Below are positions 1-8,917 of a stretch of DNA of 15,607 nt, one piece after another. Positions within the stretch are counted from its first letter, which is position 1; the number at the start of each line of letters is the position of its first letter. The notes under the pieces are model-generated. The model was given only the letters and a program-made list of their open reading frames with translations, was not told the origin of the DNA and searched no databases. Both the position numbers and the translations under genes were made by a program. This stretch comes from CBDTTW01 sp965363675 (GTDB lineage: Bacteria > Bacteroidota > Rhodothermia > Rhodothermales > DASSAV01): contig CBDTTW010000064.1 in assembly GCA_965363675.1 (NCBI GenBank), positions 1-15,607 of the forward strand, in the 5' to 3' direction.

Positions 1-1709
<1,709 letters not shown>

Positions 1710-1778
1710 GGGCGCGGGCGGGGTGTGAAGCGAAGGCCGGACGGGCGGGTGCTCGTCCCGGCGGTCGGGCCGTTGTAG

Positions 1779-1810
1779 TACGGGACAGGGCTAGTTGTTC
1801 CTGTCCTGTA
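1779..1810 (-). other. Imperfect inverted repeat over the lspA stop codon
   Basis: TACGGGACAGG (1779-1789) faces CCTGTCCTGTA (1800-1810) across a 10-base loop that contains the lspA stop codon. Ten of the eleven positions pair by Watson-Crick rules and one is a G-U wobble. No T-run follows on the minus strand, so it is not a classical intrinsic terminator. It could attenuate transcription or stabilise the 3' end between lspA and lepA. The structure is visible in the sequence; the role is inference. Confidence 0.45.
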
Positions 1811-2438
1811 ACGGCTGCGGGTTCGACGCCGAAGCCTCGGGCGGGGCTTCGTGATAGGCCGGCTCGGGGGGCGCCTCCGGGGGGACGCTGCTGCGCGCGA
1901 GCGCCCGCTGCGTGTGCTCGTGAAAGCGCGACTGGAAGGCGATGATGCCTACCACGCCCGCCACGATCACCATGTCGGCCACGTTCCAGATGGGAAAAAG
2001 GGCCATGTACGCGCCCCCGACGAGCGGGAGCGACTCGGGCAGGTAGCCGCGCCACACGTTCACATGGATGAAGTCCACGACGTGGCCGGTGAAGAGCGAC
2101 CCGTGGTCGTAGAGGACTCCGTAGAACATCCGGTCGATGATGTTGCCGAAGGCGCCGCCGAGGATCAGGGCCAGGCTTGCCTCGTAGGGACGGTACCCGT
2201 TCCGTACGTTGTACATGTACAGAATGATGAGCACCGTGGCGATGATGGAGAACATCGTCACCATGCCTTCCGGCCCGAACCGGATGCCGAAGGCCATGCC
2301 GGGGTTCTGGGTATACGTCAGCCGCAGCCAGTCGCCGAGGACGGGGATAGACTGCCCCTGGTACATGGTCTGCACGACGGCGTACTTCGTGGCTTGGTCC
2401 ACGACGACCGCCAGGAGCGATATCCAGAGAAAACGCAT
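1791..2438 (-). CDS. lspA: Lipoprotein signal peptidase (signal peptidase II)
   Basis: Inner-membrane aspartyl protease that removes the signal peptide from diacylglyceryl-modified prolipoproteins. The 215-residue protein has the family blocks in order: DQATKYA (D14), TQNPGMAFG (N45), GGAFGNIIDR (93-103), VVDFIHV (D122) and WNVADM (N152, D155). D122 and D155 match the catalytic Asp pair known from the Pseudomonas enzyme. Four hydrophobic segments can be seen. The frame is open further upstream, but ATG 2438 (MRFLWISLLAVVVDQ) puts the first membrane helix at the N-terminus and is preferred. No clear Shine-Dalgarno is present. A Pro/Ala/Glu-rich tail of about 45 residues (170-215) makes it longer than the usual 160-170 residues. 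It sits 65 bp after the DksA-like gene. Its likely substrates include the sulfatase and phosphotriesterase-family lipoproteins in this window. Confidence 0.95.
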   Translation of the reverse strand: MRFLWISLLAVVVDQATKYAVVQTMYQGQSIPVLGDWLRLTYTQNPGMAFGIRFGPEGMVTMFSIIATVLIILYMYNVRNGYRPYEASLALILGGAFGNIIDRMFYGVLYDHGSLFTGHVVDFIHVNVWRGYLPESLPLVGGAYMALFPIWNVADMVIVAGVVGIIAFQSRFHEHTQRALARSSVPPEAPPEPAYHEAPPEASASNPQPLQDRNN

Positions 2439-2503
2439 GAAGGCGTGGCTGGGGGTGTGCCTGATGAGCGCCCGGGAGGCCCCGCCGGCGCGCGCGTCGG
2501 GTG

Positions 2504-2986
2504 CTAGTTCTTGCGCTTCAGCTTGGCCTCGATGGAAATCTCGGTGTGCGGCACGGCTTCGAGGCGTTCCCGCGAGATCATGTTGCCCGTCACCTTGCAC
2601 ACGCCGTAGGTGCGGTTGGCGACGCGCTCCAGGGCGCGGTCCAGGTACCCCACGTAGCGCTGCTGGCGCGCGATCATCAGGTAAAGCTTTTCGCGCTCCA
2701 TGGCGTCGGTGCCGGCGTCGGCCATGTGGAAGCTGTAGGCGGTATCGTTTTCGGCCTGCTCGCGGGCGTCTTCGAGCTGGTTGCGCATCCGGTCGATGTC
2801 TTCCACGGCCGCATGGCGGCGCTCCAGGATCAGGTTCTTGAAGTACTGAAGCTCGTCGTCGTTGAAATCGGTCGTGCGGCGCACGGGCATCCCGGCGCTG
2901 TTCTCGTCGGACGTATCGCTGGCTATGTCTTCGGCGCCGATCGGTTCGCGTTCGGAATCCTGGTCTTTCTCGTTGAATTCGGGCAT
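2504..2986 (-). CDS. DksA/TraR-family RNA polymerase-binding protein with degenerate zinc site
   Basis: 160-residue protein of the DksA/TraR family, which binds the secondary channel of RNA polymerase and modulates transcription. The first 40 residues are acidic and probably disordered. Residues 41-128 are charged helix suited to a coiled-coil hairpin, with an acidic tip around MADAGTDAMERE (D90, D94). The C-terminal zinc-finger region keeps the family framework (YGVC..TG..I...RL.A.PH) but has only one of the four usual cysteines, C130; the others are V/T, S and A. From memory this degenerate form is normal in Bacteroidota-like bacteria. Start ATG 2986 (MPEFNEKDQD) is preferred over the long upstream frame because that frame runs back into the end of ileS. 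It lies 62 bp after ileS. No strong Shine-Dalgarno is seen. Confidence 0.9.
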   Translation of the reverse strand: MPEFNEKDQDSEREPIGAEDIASDTSDENSAGMPVRRTTDFNDDELQYFKNLILERRHAAVEDIDRMRNQLEDAREQAENDTAYSFHMADAGTDAMEREKLYLMIARQQRYVGYLDRALERVANRTYGVCKVTGNMISRERLEAVPHTEISIEAKLKRKN

Positions 2987-3048
2987 AGTCTCGTACAGTG
3001 TAGTCCTGCTGGGTTTCCTGGAAGGTGCGCCGTAGGGGCTTGCCGTAT

Positions 3049-6000
3049 TTATATTTTCCGAAGCGCCAGCCGTAGTTGCTCGGAACCTATCTCGTAGGTT
3101 TCTGCGTAAGCACCGTCTGGATTTTCGGTCTGTTCCAACTCTAAAGCCAACGTCTCGTTCCGAATCCACCCCTCGAAGCGGCGTATGGCCTCCTGAACGG
3201 CTTCGGGCGCCGCGTAGGCCACCGCGATGCGGTCGGTCACGTCGAGGCCGGCGGACTTGCGGGCGTTCTGGATGCGGTTTACCACTTCGCGGGCATATCC
3301 TTCGGCGGCCAGCTCCGGCGTAATCGTCGTGTCGAGCGCAACGGTGGCGCCGCCCTCCTGCCCCACCAGCCACCCATGCAGCCCCTCGCTGACGACTTCG
3401 ACCTCGTCGGCCTCCAGCGTCACGGCCTCGCCCTCTACCTCAACAACAAGCGTACCGGTTTCCACGAACCGTTGCACGTCTTCGCCCGAAAGGCTCTTTA
3501 CGTGCTCCGCGACGGCCTTCATGCGCTTGCCCAGCCGCTTGCCGAGCCGCCGAAAATCCGGCTTGAGCGTGCGCCGCACGACCTCGCCGGCGCCGCCGAC
3601 GTACTCGATGGCCTTGACGTTCACCTCGTCCCGGATGACCTCGGCGACGGTCTGCAAGTCCTCCTCGGCGACGCTCGGCGAGGTCACGATGAGGATCTTC
3701 GGGAGCGGCTGCCGCACGTTGATGCCGCAAGCGTTGCGCAGCGAAAGCACCACCGACGAGATGGCGCGCGCCAGGCCCATGCGGTGTTCGAGCCGGGCGT
3801 CCGTCTCGTGGGCGACGGGCGCAGGGAAGTCCGTCAGATGCACCGACGCATCGTCCGGCGCGTCGGCGAGCAGCGCCCGGTAGAGCCAGTCGGCATAGAA
3901 CGGCGCGATGGGGGCCATGAGCTGCGCCGCCGCGCGCAGGCACTCGAAGACGGTCTGGTAGGCGGCCGTTTTGTTGTGGGCCCCGCCTTCCTCCTTCCAG
4001 AAGCGGCGGCGCGAGCGGCGGACGTACCAGTTGGAGAGCTCGTCCACGAAGCGCTCGACGGTGCGGGCCGCGCGCGTCGGGTTGTAGTCGGCCAGGGCGC
4101 CGTCCACCGCCTCGACGGCCGTGTGCAGCCGGCTGACGATCCACCGGTCCAGCTCGGCGCGCTCGCCGACGGGGATGCGCGGCGAGGCTTCGTAGCGGAA
4201 GCCGTCGATGTTGGCGTAGGTGGCGAAAAAGGCGTATACGTTGGCAAGCGTGCTGAAGAACTTGCGGCCCGTCTCGTCGAGGCCCCGCCGGGAGAACTTG
4301 ATGTTTTCCCAGGGGGGGGTGTTGCTCATCATGTACCAGCGCACCACGTCCGCCCCGTACTCGGCGATGGTCTCGAACGGATTGACGGCGTTGCCCTTGG
4401 ACTTGGACATCTTCTCGCCGTGCTCGTCGAGGACGAGGCCGTTGACGAGGACGTTGCGGTACGCCACGCTGTCCATGACGAGCGTGGCGATGGCATGGAG
4501 CGTGTAGAACCAGCCGCGCGTCTGATCCACCCCCTCGGCGATGAAGTCGGCCGGAAAGCTGCGCTCGAAGATCTCGCGGTTCTCGAACGGGTAGTGCCAC
4601 TGGGCAAACGGCATAGCCCCCGAGTCGAACCACACGTCGATGAGGTCGGGCACGCGGCGCATCACGCCGCCGTCGGGAGCGGGCCAGGTGAGCTGGTCCA
4701 CGAACGGGCGGTGCAAATCCAGGTCTTCGTCGCGCGGGGGAAGCTGGTCGCCGCATTTGGCGCGCAGCTCGGCAATCGAGCCGACGACCTCCAGATAGTC
4801 GCTGCCGGGGGCATCGGAGACCCAGATCGGAAGCGGCGTGCCCCAGTAGCGCCGGCGGCTGAGCGCCCAGTCGATGTTGTTCTTGAGCCACTCGCCGAAG
4901 CGCCCGCTGCCCATGGACTCGGGCTGCCAGCGGATGGTCTCGTTGAGCGCGATGAGGCGGTCCTTGAGCGCCGTCGTGCGGATGAACCAGCTCTCGACGG
5001 GGTAGCTGATGAGCGGGGTGTGCTTGCGCCAGTCGTGCGGGTAGTTGTGCAGGTAGGTCTCCTGGCGGAAGAGCAGCCCGCGCTCCTTGAGGTCGCGGAC
5101 GATCTTCTTGTCGGCGTCCTTGAACCACTCGCCCGCCACGAGCGGGGCCTGCTCCGTAAAGCGTCCCTCGGGCGTGACGGGGTTGAAGAGCGGCAGCCCC
5201 TCGCGGCGGCCGACCTCGAAGTCGTCGGCGCCGAAGGCCGGGGCCATGTGCACGATGCCGGTGCCGTCCTCCGTCGAGACGAAGTCCGCCGCCACGACGC
5301 GCCAGGCCGCCTCGGCCCCCGGCTCGCCGGCGAAGTAGTCGAAGGGCGGCGCGTAGGCGAGGCCCACGAGTTCGCTGCCGGGGAACGCGGCGATCACCTC
5401 GGCCTCGCCGCCGAGGACGCCCAGCCGCTCGCGAGCCAGGATGAGCAGCTCGTGGCCTTCAGGAGTCGCGCGCCGCACCTTCACGTACTCGATGCGCGGC
5501 CCAACGGCGAGGGCCGTGTTGCTGATGAGCGTCCAGGGGGTGGTCGTCCAGGCGAGCAGCGCCGCCCCGTCGTGGTCGCGCGCCGGGAAGCGCACATAAA
5601 CCGAGGGGTCCTGCACCTCGCGGTAGCCCTGGCTGACTTCGTGCGAGGAAAGCACCGTGCCCGAGCCGGGGCTATACCACTGGATCTTGTAGCCCTTGTA
5701 GAGCAGGCCCTTATCGTACATCTGCCGGATGAGCCACCAGAGCGTTTCGATATAGGCGCTCTCGAAGGTCACGTAGGGGTGTTCGAGGTCCACCCAGTAG
5801 CCCATGCGCGTCGTCAGGTCGTCCCACTCCTGCTTGTAGCGCAGCACGCTCTCGCGGCAGGCGCGGTTGTACCGCTCGACGCCGTACTCCTCGACCTGGT
5901 GGCGCCCTTCCAGTCCGAGCTGTTTTTCGACCTCGATCTCGACGGGCAGCCCGTGCGTATCCCAACCGGCCTTCCGCTCGACGCGGCAGCCCTTCATCGT

Positions 6001-6219
6001 CTTGTAGCGGCAGAAGGCGTCTTTGACGGTGCGCCCCATGACGTGGTGAATGCCCGGGCGGCCGTTGGCCGTCGGGGGGCCTTCGTAGAAGCTGAAGGCG
6101 GGCGCGTCCGCGCGCGCGTCGATGCTGCGCTGGAAGATGCCGGCGGCTTGCCAGCGCGCAAGGGTTTCCTGCTCGACCGTCGCCGGGTCGAGGCGTTTGA
6201 CTTCGGGATAACGCGCCAT
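3049..6219 (-). CDS. ileS: Isoleucyl-tRNA synthetase, long IleRS2-like form with G-I-H-H signature
   Basis: Class I synthetase that charges tRNA-Ile; 1056 residues, typical of the long IleRS2-type enzymes and longer than E. coli IleS (about 940). Start ATG 6219 (MARYPEVKRLDP) directly precedes the conserved N-terminus; the open frame 30 codons upstream has no conserved content. The ATP-site signature is at 54-62, PGIHHVMG: it reads G56-I57-H58-H59 rather than H-x-G-H. The CP1 editing domain shows the Thr-rich peptide LLAWTTTPWTL (221-231) and HMAPAFGADDF (324-334, with D333). WFIRTT follows at 411-416 and KMSKS at 603-607. An anticodon-binding domain and C-terminal extension follow, without an obvious Cys zinc finger. 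The 82-bp gap upstream is too short for a T-box leader. No Shine-Dalgarno is visible. Confidence 0.97.
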   Translation of the reverse strand: MARYPEVKRLDPATVEQETLARWQAAGIFQRSIDARADAPAFSFYEGPPTANGRPGIHHVMGRTVKDAFCRYKTMKGCRVERKAGWDTHGLPVEIEVEKQLGLEGRHQVEEYGVERYNRACRESVLRYKQEWDDLTTRMGYWVDLEHPYVTFESAYIETLWWLIRQMYDKGLLYKGYKIQWYSPGSGTVLSSHEVSQGYREVQDPSVYVRFPARDHDGAALLAWTTTPWTLISNTALAVGPRIEYVKVRRATPEGHELLILARERLGVLGGEAEVIAAFPGSELVGLAYAPPFDYFAGEPGAEAAWRVVAADFVSTEDGTGIVHMAPAFGADDFEVGRREGLPLFNPVTPEGRFTEQAPLVAGEWFKDADKKIVRDLKERGLLFRQETYLHNYPHDWRKHTPLISYPVESWFIRTTALKDRLIALNETIRWQPESMGSGRFGEWLKNNIDWALSRRRYWGTPLPIWVSDAPGSDYLEVVGSIAELRAKCGDQLPPRDEDLDLHRPFVDQLTWPAPDGGVMRRVPDLIDVWFDSGAMPFAQWHYPFENREIFERSFPADFIAEGVDQTRGWFYTLHAIATLVMDSVAYRNVLVNGLVLDEHGEKMSKSKGNAVNPFETIAEYGADVVRWYMMSNTPPWENIKFSRRGLDETGRKFFSTLANVYAFFATYANIDGFRYEASPRIPVGERAELDRWIVSRLHTAVEAVDGALADYNPTRAARTVERFVDELSNWYVRRSRRRFWKEEGGAHNKTAAYQTVFECLRAAAQLMAPIAPFYADWLYRALLADAPDDASVHLTDFPAPVAHETDARLEHRMGLARAISSVVLSLRNACGINVRQPLPKILIVTSPSVAEEDLQTVAEVIRDEVNVKAIEYVGGAGEVVRRTLKPDFRRLGKRLGKRMKAVAEHVKSLSGEDVQRFVETGTLVVEVEGEAVTLEADEVEVVSEGLHGWLVGQEGGATVALDTTITPELAAEGYAREVVNRIQNARKSAGLDVTDRIAVAYAAPEAVQEAIRRFEGWIRNETLALELEQTENPDGAYAETYEIGSEQLRLALRKI

Positions 6220-6273
6220 GCAGATCAGGGGTAACGCTGAAACGGGCAGTACAGATTGGTCAAGATACGACAC

Positions 6274-6292
6274 GCGCCCGCCGAACGGGCGC
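6274..6292 (-). terminator. GC-rich hairpin between the 233-aa gene and ileS
   Basis: GCGCCCG (6274-6280) and CGGGCGC (6286-6292) form a perfect 7-bp stem around a 5-base loop, 9 bases beyond the stop codon of the 233-residue protein. The following minus-strand sequence has only scattered T residues, so it is a weak intrinsic terminator at best. It may instead act as an RNA-processing or attenuation element just upstream of ileS. Confidence 0.3.
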
Positions 6293-6301
6293 CCGTGCGC
6301 T

Positions 6302-7003
6302 TCAGTCAAACGGCAAGCGCGAGCGGGCGCGCAGCTCGATGACGTAGACGCCCAGTTCGCCGCGCAGCTCTTGCAGCGCCTCGGCGAGGCGGCGGTAGCG
6401 CTCGGGGCTCATGTACGGCTCGGCGGCCATTTCCGAGAGCAGCGCCAGGCCCGCATTGGCCGAGGCCAGGGCGCGGCGCACGCACGCGATGTTGCCCCCG
6501 ATGGTGTCGCGGTGGAAGCCCAGGCCGTGGCCGCGCGCGACGAAGGCGGGGATCTGCGAGGCGAGGAAGCAGAGCTGCGCGAGCGAGCTGTGCCGGTCGG
6601 CGTCGTGGAGCGCCTGCACCCAGTCCAGCACGTCGGCGGCAAACTCCCCCGACTGCCGGAACAGCGGCAGGTGCAGCACCTCGCCGCGCAGCTCCTCGCG
6701 CTCCTCGTCGTCGAGGCCGAGGCCGAGCTGCGCCAGCCAGGCCGCCGCGTCGTGTTCGGCGCTCTCGGCGTCGCCGGGGAGGAGGTATTCCAGCAGCGGC
6801 TCCTCCGGCTCCAGCCCGCGCCGGCGCAGGTAGCGCTCCAGGCGGCGGCGCCACTCGCGGTGCGCCGGGCCGTCGGCCGGGCGCGGAGCAGGCTCCTCCT
6901 CCAGGAACGTCCGCAGGGCCGCCATGAAGCGCTCTACGTGCAGATCGTTCTGCTTCAGGAAGGCCTCCCAGGCATCTTCATCCCACACCTCCTCGCCGAA
7001 CAT
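6302..7003 (-). CDS. Conserved-looking protein of unknown function, 233 aa
   Basis: I do not recognise a family. The 233-residue product is soluble, with no signal peptide or membrane segment. It is rich in Glu, Ala, Leu and Arg and looks mostly helical. Residues 1-110 are strongly acidic and charged (EEVWDEDAWEAF, then alternating Glu/Arg blocks). Residues 120-195 are less charged and hold a Gly-rich stretch, GHGLGFHRDTIGGNIACVRR (158-177), the best candidate for a conserved core. It ends LPFD. Start ATG 7003 is supported by a G-rich Shine-Dalgarno at 7008-7014. It lies 36 bp after the nucleoside phosphorylase and 82 bp before ileS, inside a run of division and translation genes. GC-rich coding bias and tight packing support a real gene. 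Function is unknown. Confidence 0.75.
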   Translation of the reverse strand: MFGEEVWDEDAWEAFLKQNDLHVERFMAALRTFLEEEPAPRPADGPAHREWRRRLERYLRRRGLEPEEPLLEYLLPGDAESAEHDAAAWLAQLGLGLDDEEREELRGEVLHLPLFRQSGEFAADVLDWVQALHDADRHSSLAQLCFLASQIPAFVARGHGLGFHRDTIGGNIACVRRALASANAGLALLSEMAAEPYMSPERYRRLAEALQELRGELGVYVIELRARSRLPFD

Positions 7004-7007
7004 ATGG

Positions 7008-7014
7008 CCCTCCC
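7008..7014 (-). promoter_or_regulatory. Shine-Dalgarno for the 233-aa gene
   Basis: The minus strand reads GGGAGGG, four bases before ATG 7003. It is one of only three clear Shine-Dalgarno sites in the window and supports this start. Confidence 0.55.
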
Positions 7015-7039
7015 CCTTCGCGCCGGTTCACTGCCGGGG

Positions 7040-7897
7040 CTAACGGCTCTCGCCGTTCAACGCTTGCACGACCGCCTGCATGAGCGCCGTCAGGCGGGGC
7101 TCCGCCTCGCGGGCCGCGCCGATCACGTCCTCCAGCGAGACGGGCTGCAAGGCGTCCGGGAAACACTCGTCGGTGATGACCGAGACGGCCATGACGCGCA
7201 TCCCGGCGTGGCAGGCGGCGATCGTCTCGGGCACGGTGCTCATGCCCACCGCGTCGGCGCCGATGAGGCGCAGGAAGCGGTACTCGGCGCGGGTCTCCAT
7301 GTTGGGGCCGGCCACCGCCACGTACACGCCCTGCTGCAACCGAATGCCCATCTCAAGGGCCTTGCGCTCGGCCAGGCGCAGCAGCTCGGGGTCGTAGGGC
7401 GCGCTCATGTCCGGGAAGCGCGGCCCCCAGCCGTCGAAGTTCGGCCCGGTGAGCGGGTTGGCGCCTTGCAGGTTGATATGATCGGTGAGCAGCATCAGGT
7501 CGCCGCGTCGGAACAGCGGGTTCATACCGCCCGCCGCGTTGCTGATGAGCAGGGTGCGCACGCCCAGCTCCTGAAGCACGCGCACCGGAAACACCACCTC
7601 CTGGGCCGTGTACCCCTCGTACAGGTGGAAGCGCCCCTGAAGCGCCACGACGGGGGCGCCGCAGAGCTTGCCGATGAGGAGCCGCCCCTTGTGCGACTCG
7701 ACGGTGGAGACCGGGAAGCCGGGCAGGCGCTCGTAGTCCAGCGCGGCGTCCACCTCGATGGCCTCGGCGAGTTGGCCCAGGCCGGTGCCCAGAATCAGGC
7801 CGGCGACCGGCGCCGCCGGCATGTGCGGGCGGATCACGTCGGCGGCCTGGTAAACGGCCTGGCGGTGCTGCTCGAAGTCGAAAGGCGTAGGCGTCAT
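7040..7897 (-). CDS. Purine nucleoside phosphorylase, trimeric (PNP/MTAP) family
   Basis: Cleaves purine (deoxy)nucleosides with phosphate to base and (deoxy)ribose-1-phosphate in purine salvage; cytosolic. The 285-residue protein aligns along its whole length with the human trimeric enzyme from memory: LGTGLG (36-41, phosphate loop), STVESHKGRL (H69), GRFHLYEGY (R89, H91, Y93), NAAGGMNP (120-127), GPNMET (M200, E201), VGMSTVPE (M219) and VITDEC (D243). The base-recognition Asn243 of the human enzyme is Asp here, and Phe200 is Met. Adenine-acting MTAP also has an Asp at this place, so the substrate may be broader than 6-oxopurines. Start ATG 7897 is chosen because conserved sequence begins soon after; no Shine-Dalgarno is present. 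It sits 53 bp after divIVA and 36 bp before the 233-residue gene. Confidence 0.95.
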   Translation of the reverse strand: MTPTPFDFEQHRQAVYQAADVIRPHMPAAPVAGLILGTGLGQLAEAIEVDAALDYERLPGFPVSTVESHKGRLLIGKLCGAPVVALQGRFHLYEGYTAQEVVFPVRVLQELGVRTLLISNAAGGMNPLFRRGDLMLLTDHINLQGANPLTGPNFDGWGPRFPDMSAPYDPELLRLAERKALEMGIRLQQGVYVAVAGPNMETRAEYRFLRLIGADAVGMSTVPETIAACHAGMRVMAVSVITDECFPDALQPVSLEDVIGAAREAEPRLTALMQAVVQALNGESR

Positions 7898-7950
7898 GCG
7901 AAAATCGTTCGGGAGGGTGCGCGTAGAGGCGGGCCGGAGCCTGCCGGGGG

Positions 7951-8829
7951 TTACTCCAGGTCCTTCAGGATGCGGCGGATGCGTTCGTGCTCGTCGGCCG
8001 AGGCCAGGTCCTCCTCGTGCAGGTCCGGCGCGCCCTCCGGGTCGGAGGCTTCGTCGGTCTCGTCCAGAGGGGGCGGCGCCGCGCTGAACACCGGCTTGAC
8101 GACCCACTTGTGCCCTCCGGCGCGCTCGTCGGCGCTCGGCGGCGGCTCGGCGGCGGCCGGGACAAGGTTGCTCTCGGGAACGTAGAACCGCTCCTGATCT
8201 TCGGGGCGCGGCCCTGCGAAGACCGGCGCGGCGGGCGGCGGTCCTGCGAAGACCGGCGCAGGCGCCGGGCGCGCGGGCGCGGCATCGGCGGGGGCCTCGG
8301 GGGCGAACAGGCGCCCGAGGTACTCCGAGCCCGCCGCCTCGTCGGGGGCCTCGGCGCGGCGCGGGGCCTCATCGGCCTGCACGCTGTCCTCGAAGCGCCG
8401 CAGCATCTCCATCTCGGACATCAGGAAGCTGCGCAGCCGGATCACGATTTCATCCTGCCGCTGAAACAGGTTCGAGACCTCCTGCCGCATCGAGACGCGC
8501 TGCCGCTCGGCGGCCCGCTTAATCTCCTCGGCCTGGCGCTGCGCCTCGGCGAGGATGCTCTCGGCCTTCTGCCGCGCCACGTCGAGGCTCTGCTGGTTCG
8601 TCTCGCGCGTGACGCGCAGCGTCTCCTGAAGCGCCTCCTCGACGCGCTGGTAGTGGCTCAGGCGCTGCTCGGCGGCGGCCACCTGCTGCTCCAGGCGGCG
8701 CATGGCGTCGAGCATGTCTTCCCACTCCTGGGAGACCATATTCAGAAATGCCTGCACCTCGTCCGCATCATAGCCCCGCATCTTGCGGGCAAACTCCTGC
8801 TTGCGAATGTCGAGCGGCGAGAGCCTCAT
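7951..8829 (-). CDS. divIVA: DivIVA-domain protein
   Basis: Coiled-coil scaffold of the DivIVA family, which binds negatively curved membrane and recruits division or polar-growth proteins. Residues 1-65 match the DivIVA lipid-binding domain (SPLDIRKQEF, MRGYDADEVQAFL). Compared with B. subtilis, the membrane-inserting Phe17 is Met and Arg18 is kept. Residues 40-150 are heptad-rich coiled coil. Residues 155-275 are a Pro/Ala/acidic linker with a ten-residue repeat (APVFAGP twice, 191-207). The last helix, EHERIRRILKDLE (280-292), is charged and may be a partner-binding tail. Length 292 is well above the about 165 of Bacillus DivIVA. ATG 8829 has a good GGAGG Shine-Dalgarno. It lies 88 bp after yggS. 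The role in a Gram-negative cell is inferred from the family. Confidence 0.93.
   Translation of the reverse strand: MRLSPLDIRKQEFARKMRGYDADEVQAFLNMVSQEWEDMLDAMRRLEQQVAAAEQRLSHYQRVEEALQETLRVTRETNQQSLDVARQKAESILAEAQRQAEEIKRAAERQRVSMRQEVSNLFQRQDEIVIRLRSFLMSEMEMLRRFEDSVQADEAPRRAEAPDEAAGSEYLGRLFAPEAPADAAPARPAPAPVFAGPPPAAPVFAGPRPEDQERFYVPESNLVPAAAEPPPSADERAGGHKWVVKPVFSAAPPPLDETDEASDPEGAPDLHEEDLASADEHERIRRILKDLE
8213..8259 (-). repeat. 30-bp tandem repeat inside the divIVA linker
   Basis: The 17-base string CCTGCGAAGACCGGCGC occurs at 8213-8229 and exactly 30 bp later at 8243-8259. It encodes two copies of APVFAGP in a ten-residue period. It probably arose by local duplication and may vary in copy number between strains. 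Confidence 0.8.
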
Positions 8830-8834
8830 GGAAT

Positions 8835-8839
8835 CCTCC
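8835..8839 (-). promoter_or_regulatory. Shine-Dalgarno for divIVA
   Basis: The minus strand reads GGAGG five bases before ATG 8829. The spacing and sequence are near ideal, while most genes in this run have no recognisable site. Confidence 0.75.
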
Positions 8840-8897
8840 GTAGCATCGTGGGACGCCCCGAACGGACGCCGCAGCAGCGCAGCGCCGCCGCAGCGAG

Positions 8898-8917
8898 CGC
8901 CTTTAATATACTATAGG
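8898..8917 (-). promoter_or_regulatory. AT-rich promoter candidate upstream of divIVA
   Basis: The minus strand reads CTATAGTATATTAAAG across 8916-8901, an AT island in very GC-rich DNA directly after the yggS stop codon. TATAGT (8915-8910) or TATATT (8910-8905) could be a -10 element. No convincing -35 hexamer is seen at 16-18 bp. If used, it would start divIVA and the genes after it about 70-80 bases before the ATG. Confidence 0.35.

Noticed and set aside
4312..4319. Run of eight G in ileS as a phase-variable tract
   Set aside because: It encodes conserved Pro-Pro-Trp of the synthetase. Frame loss would be lethal if this is the only ileS, so switching is unlikely.
3376..6234. 952-codon plus-strand open frame opposite ileS
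   Set aside because: It is antisense to a fully conserved synthetase; long antisense frames are expected in such GC-rich DNA. Its product has no recognisable motif.
6259..6264. TTGACC on the minus strand as a -35 for ileS
   Set aside because: No -10-like hexamer is found 16-18 bases downstream.
6220..6301. T-box riboswitch before ileS
   Set aside because: Only 82 bp are available, there is no T-box sequence, and the hairpin seen is a simple 7-bp stem.
6218..8185. 655-codon plus-strand open frame across the 233-aa gene, PNP and divIVA
   Set aside because: It spans three minus-strand genes and their gaps, and the product has no domain.
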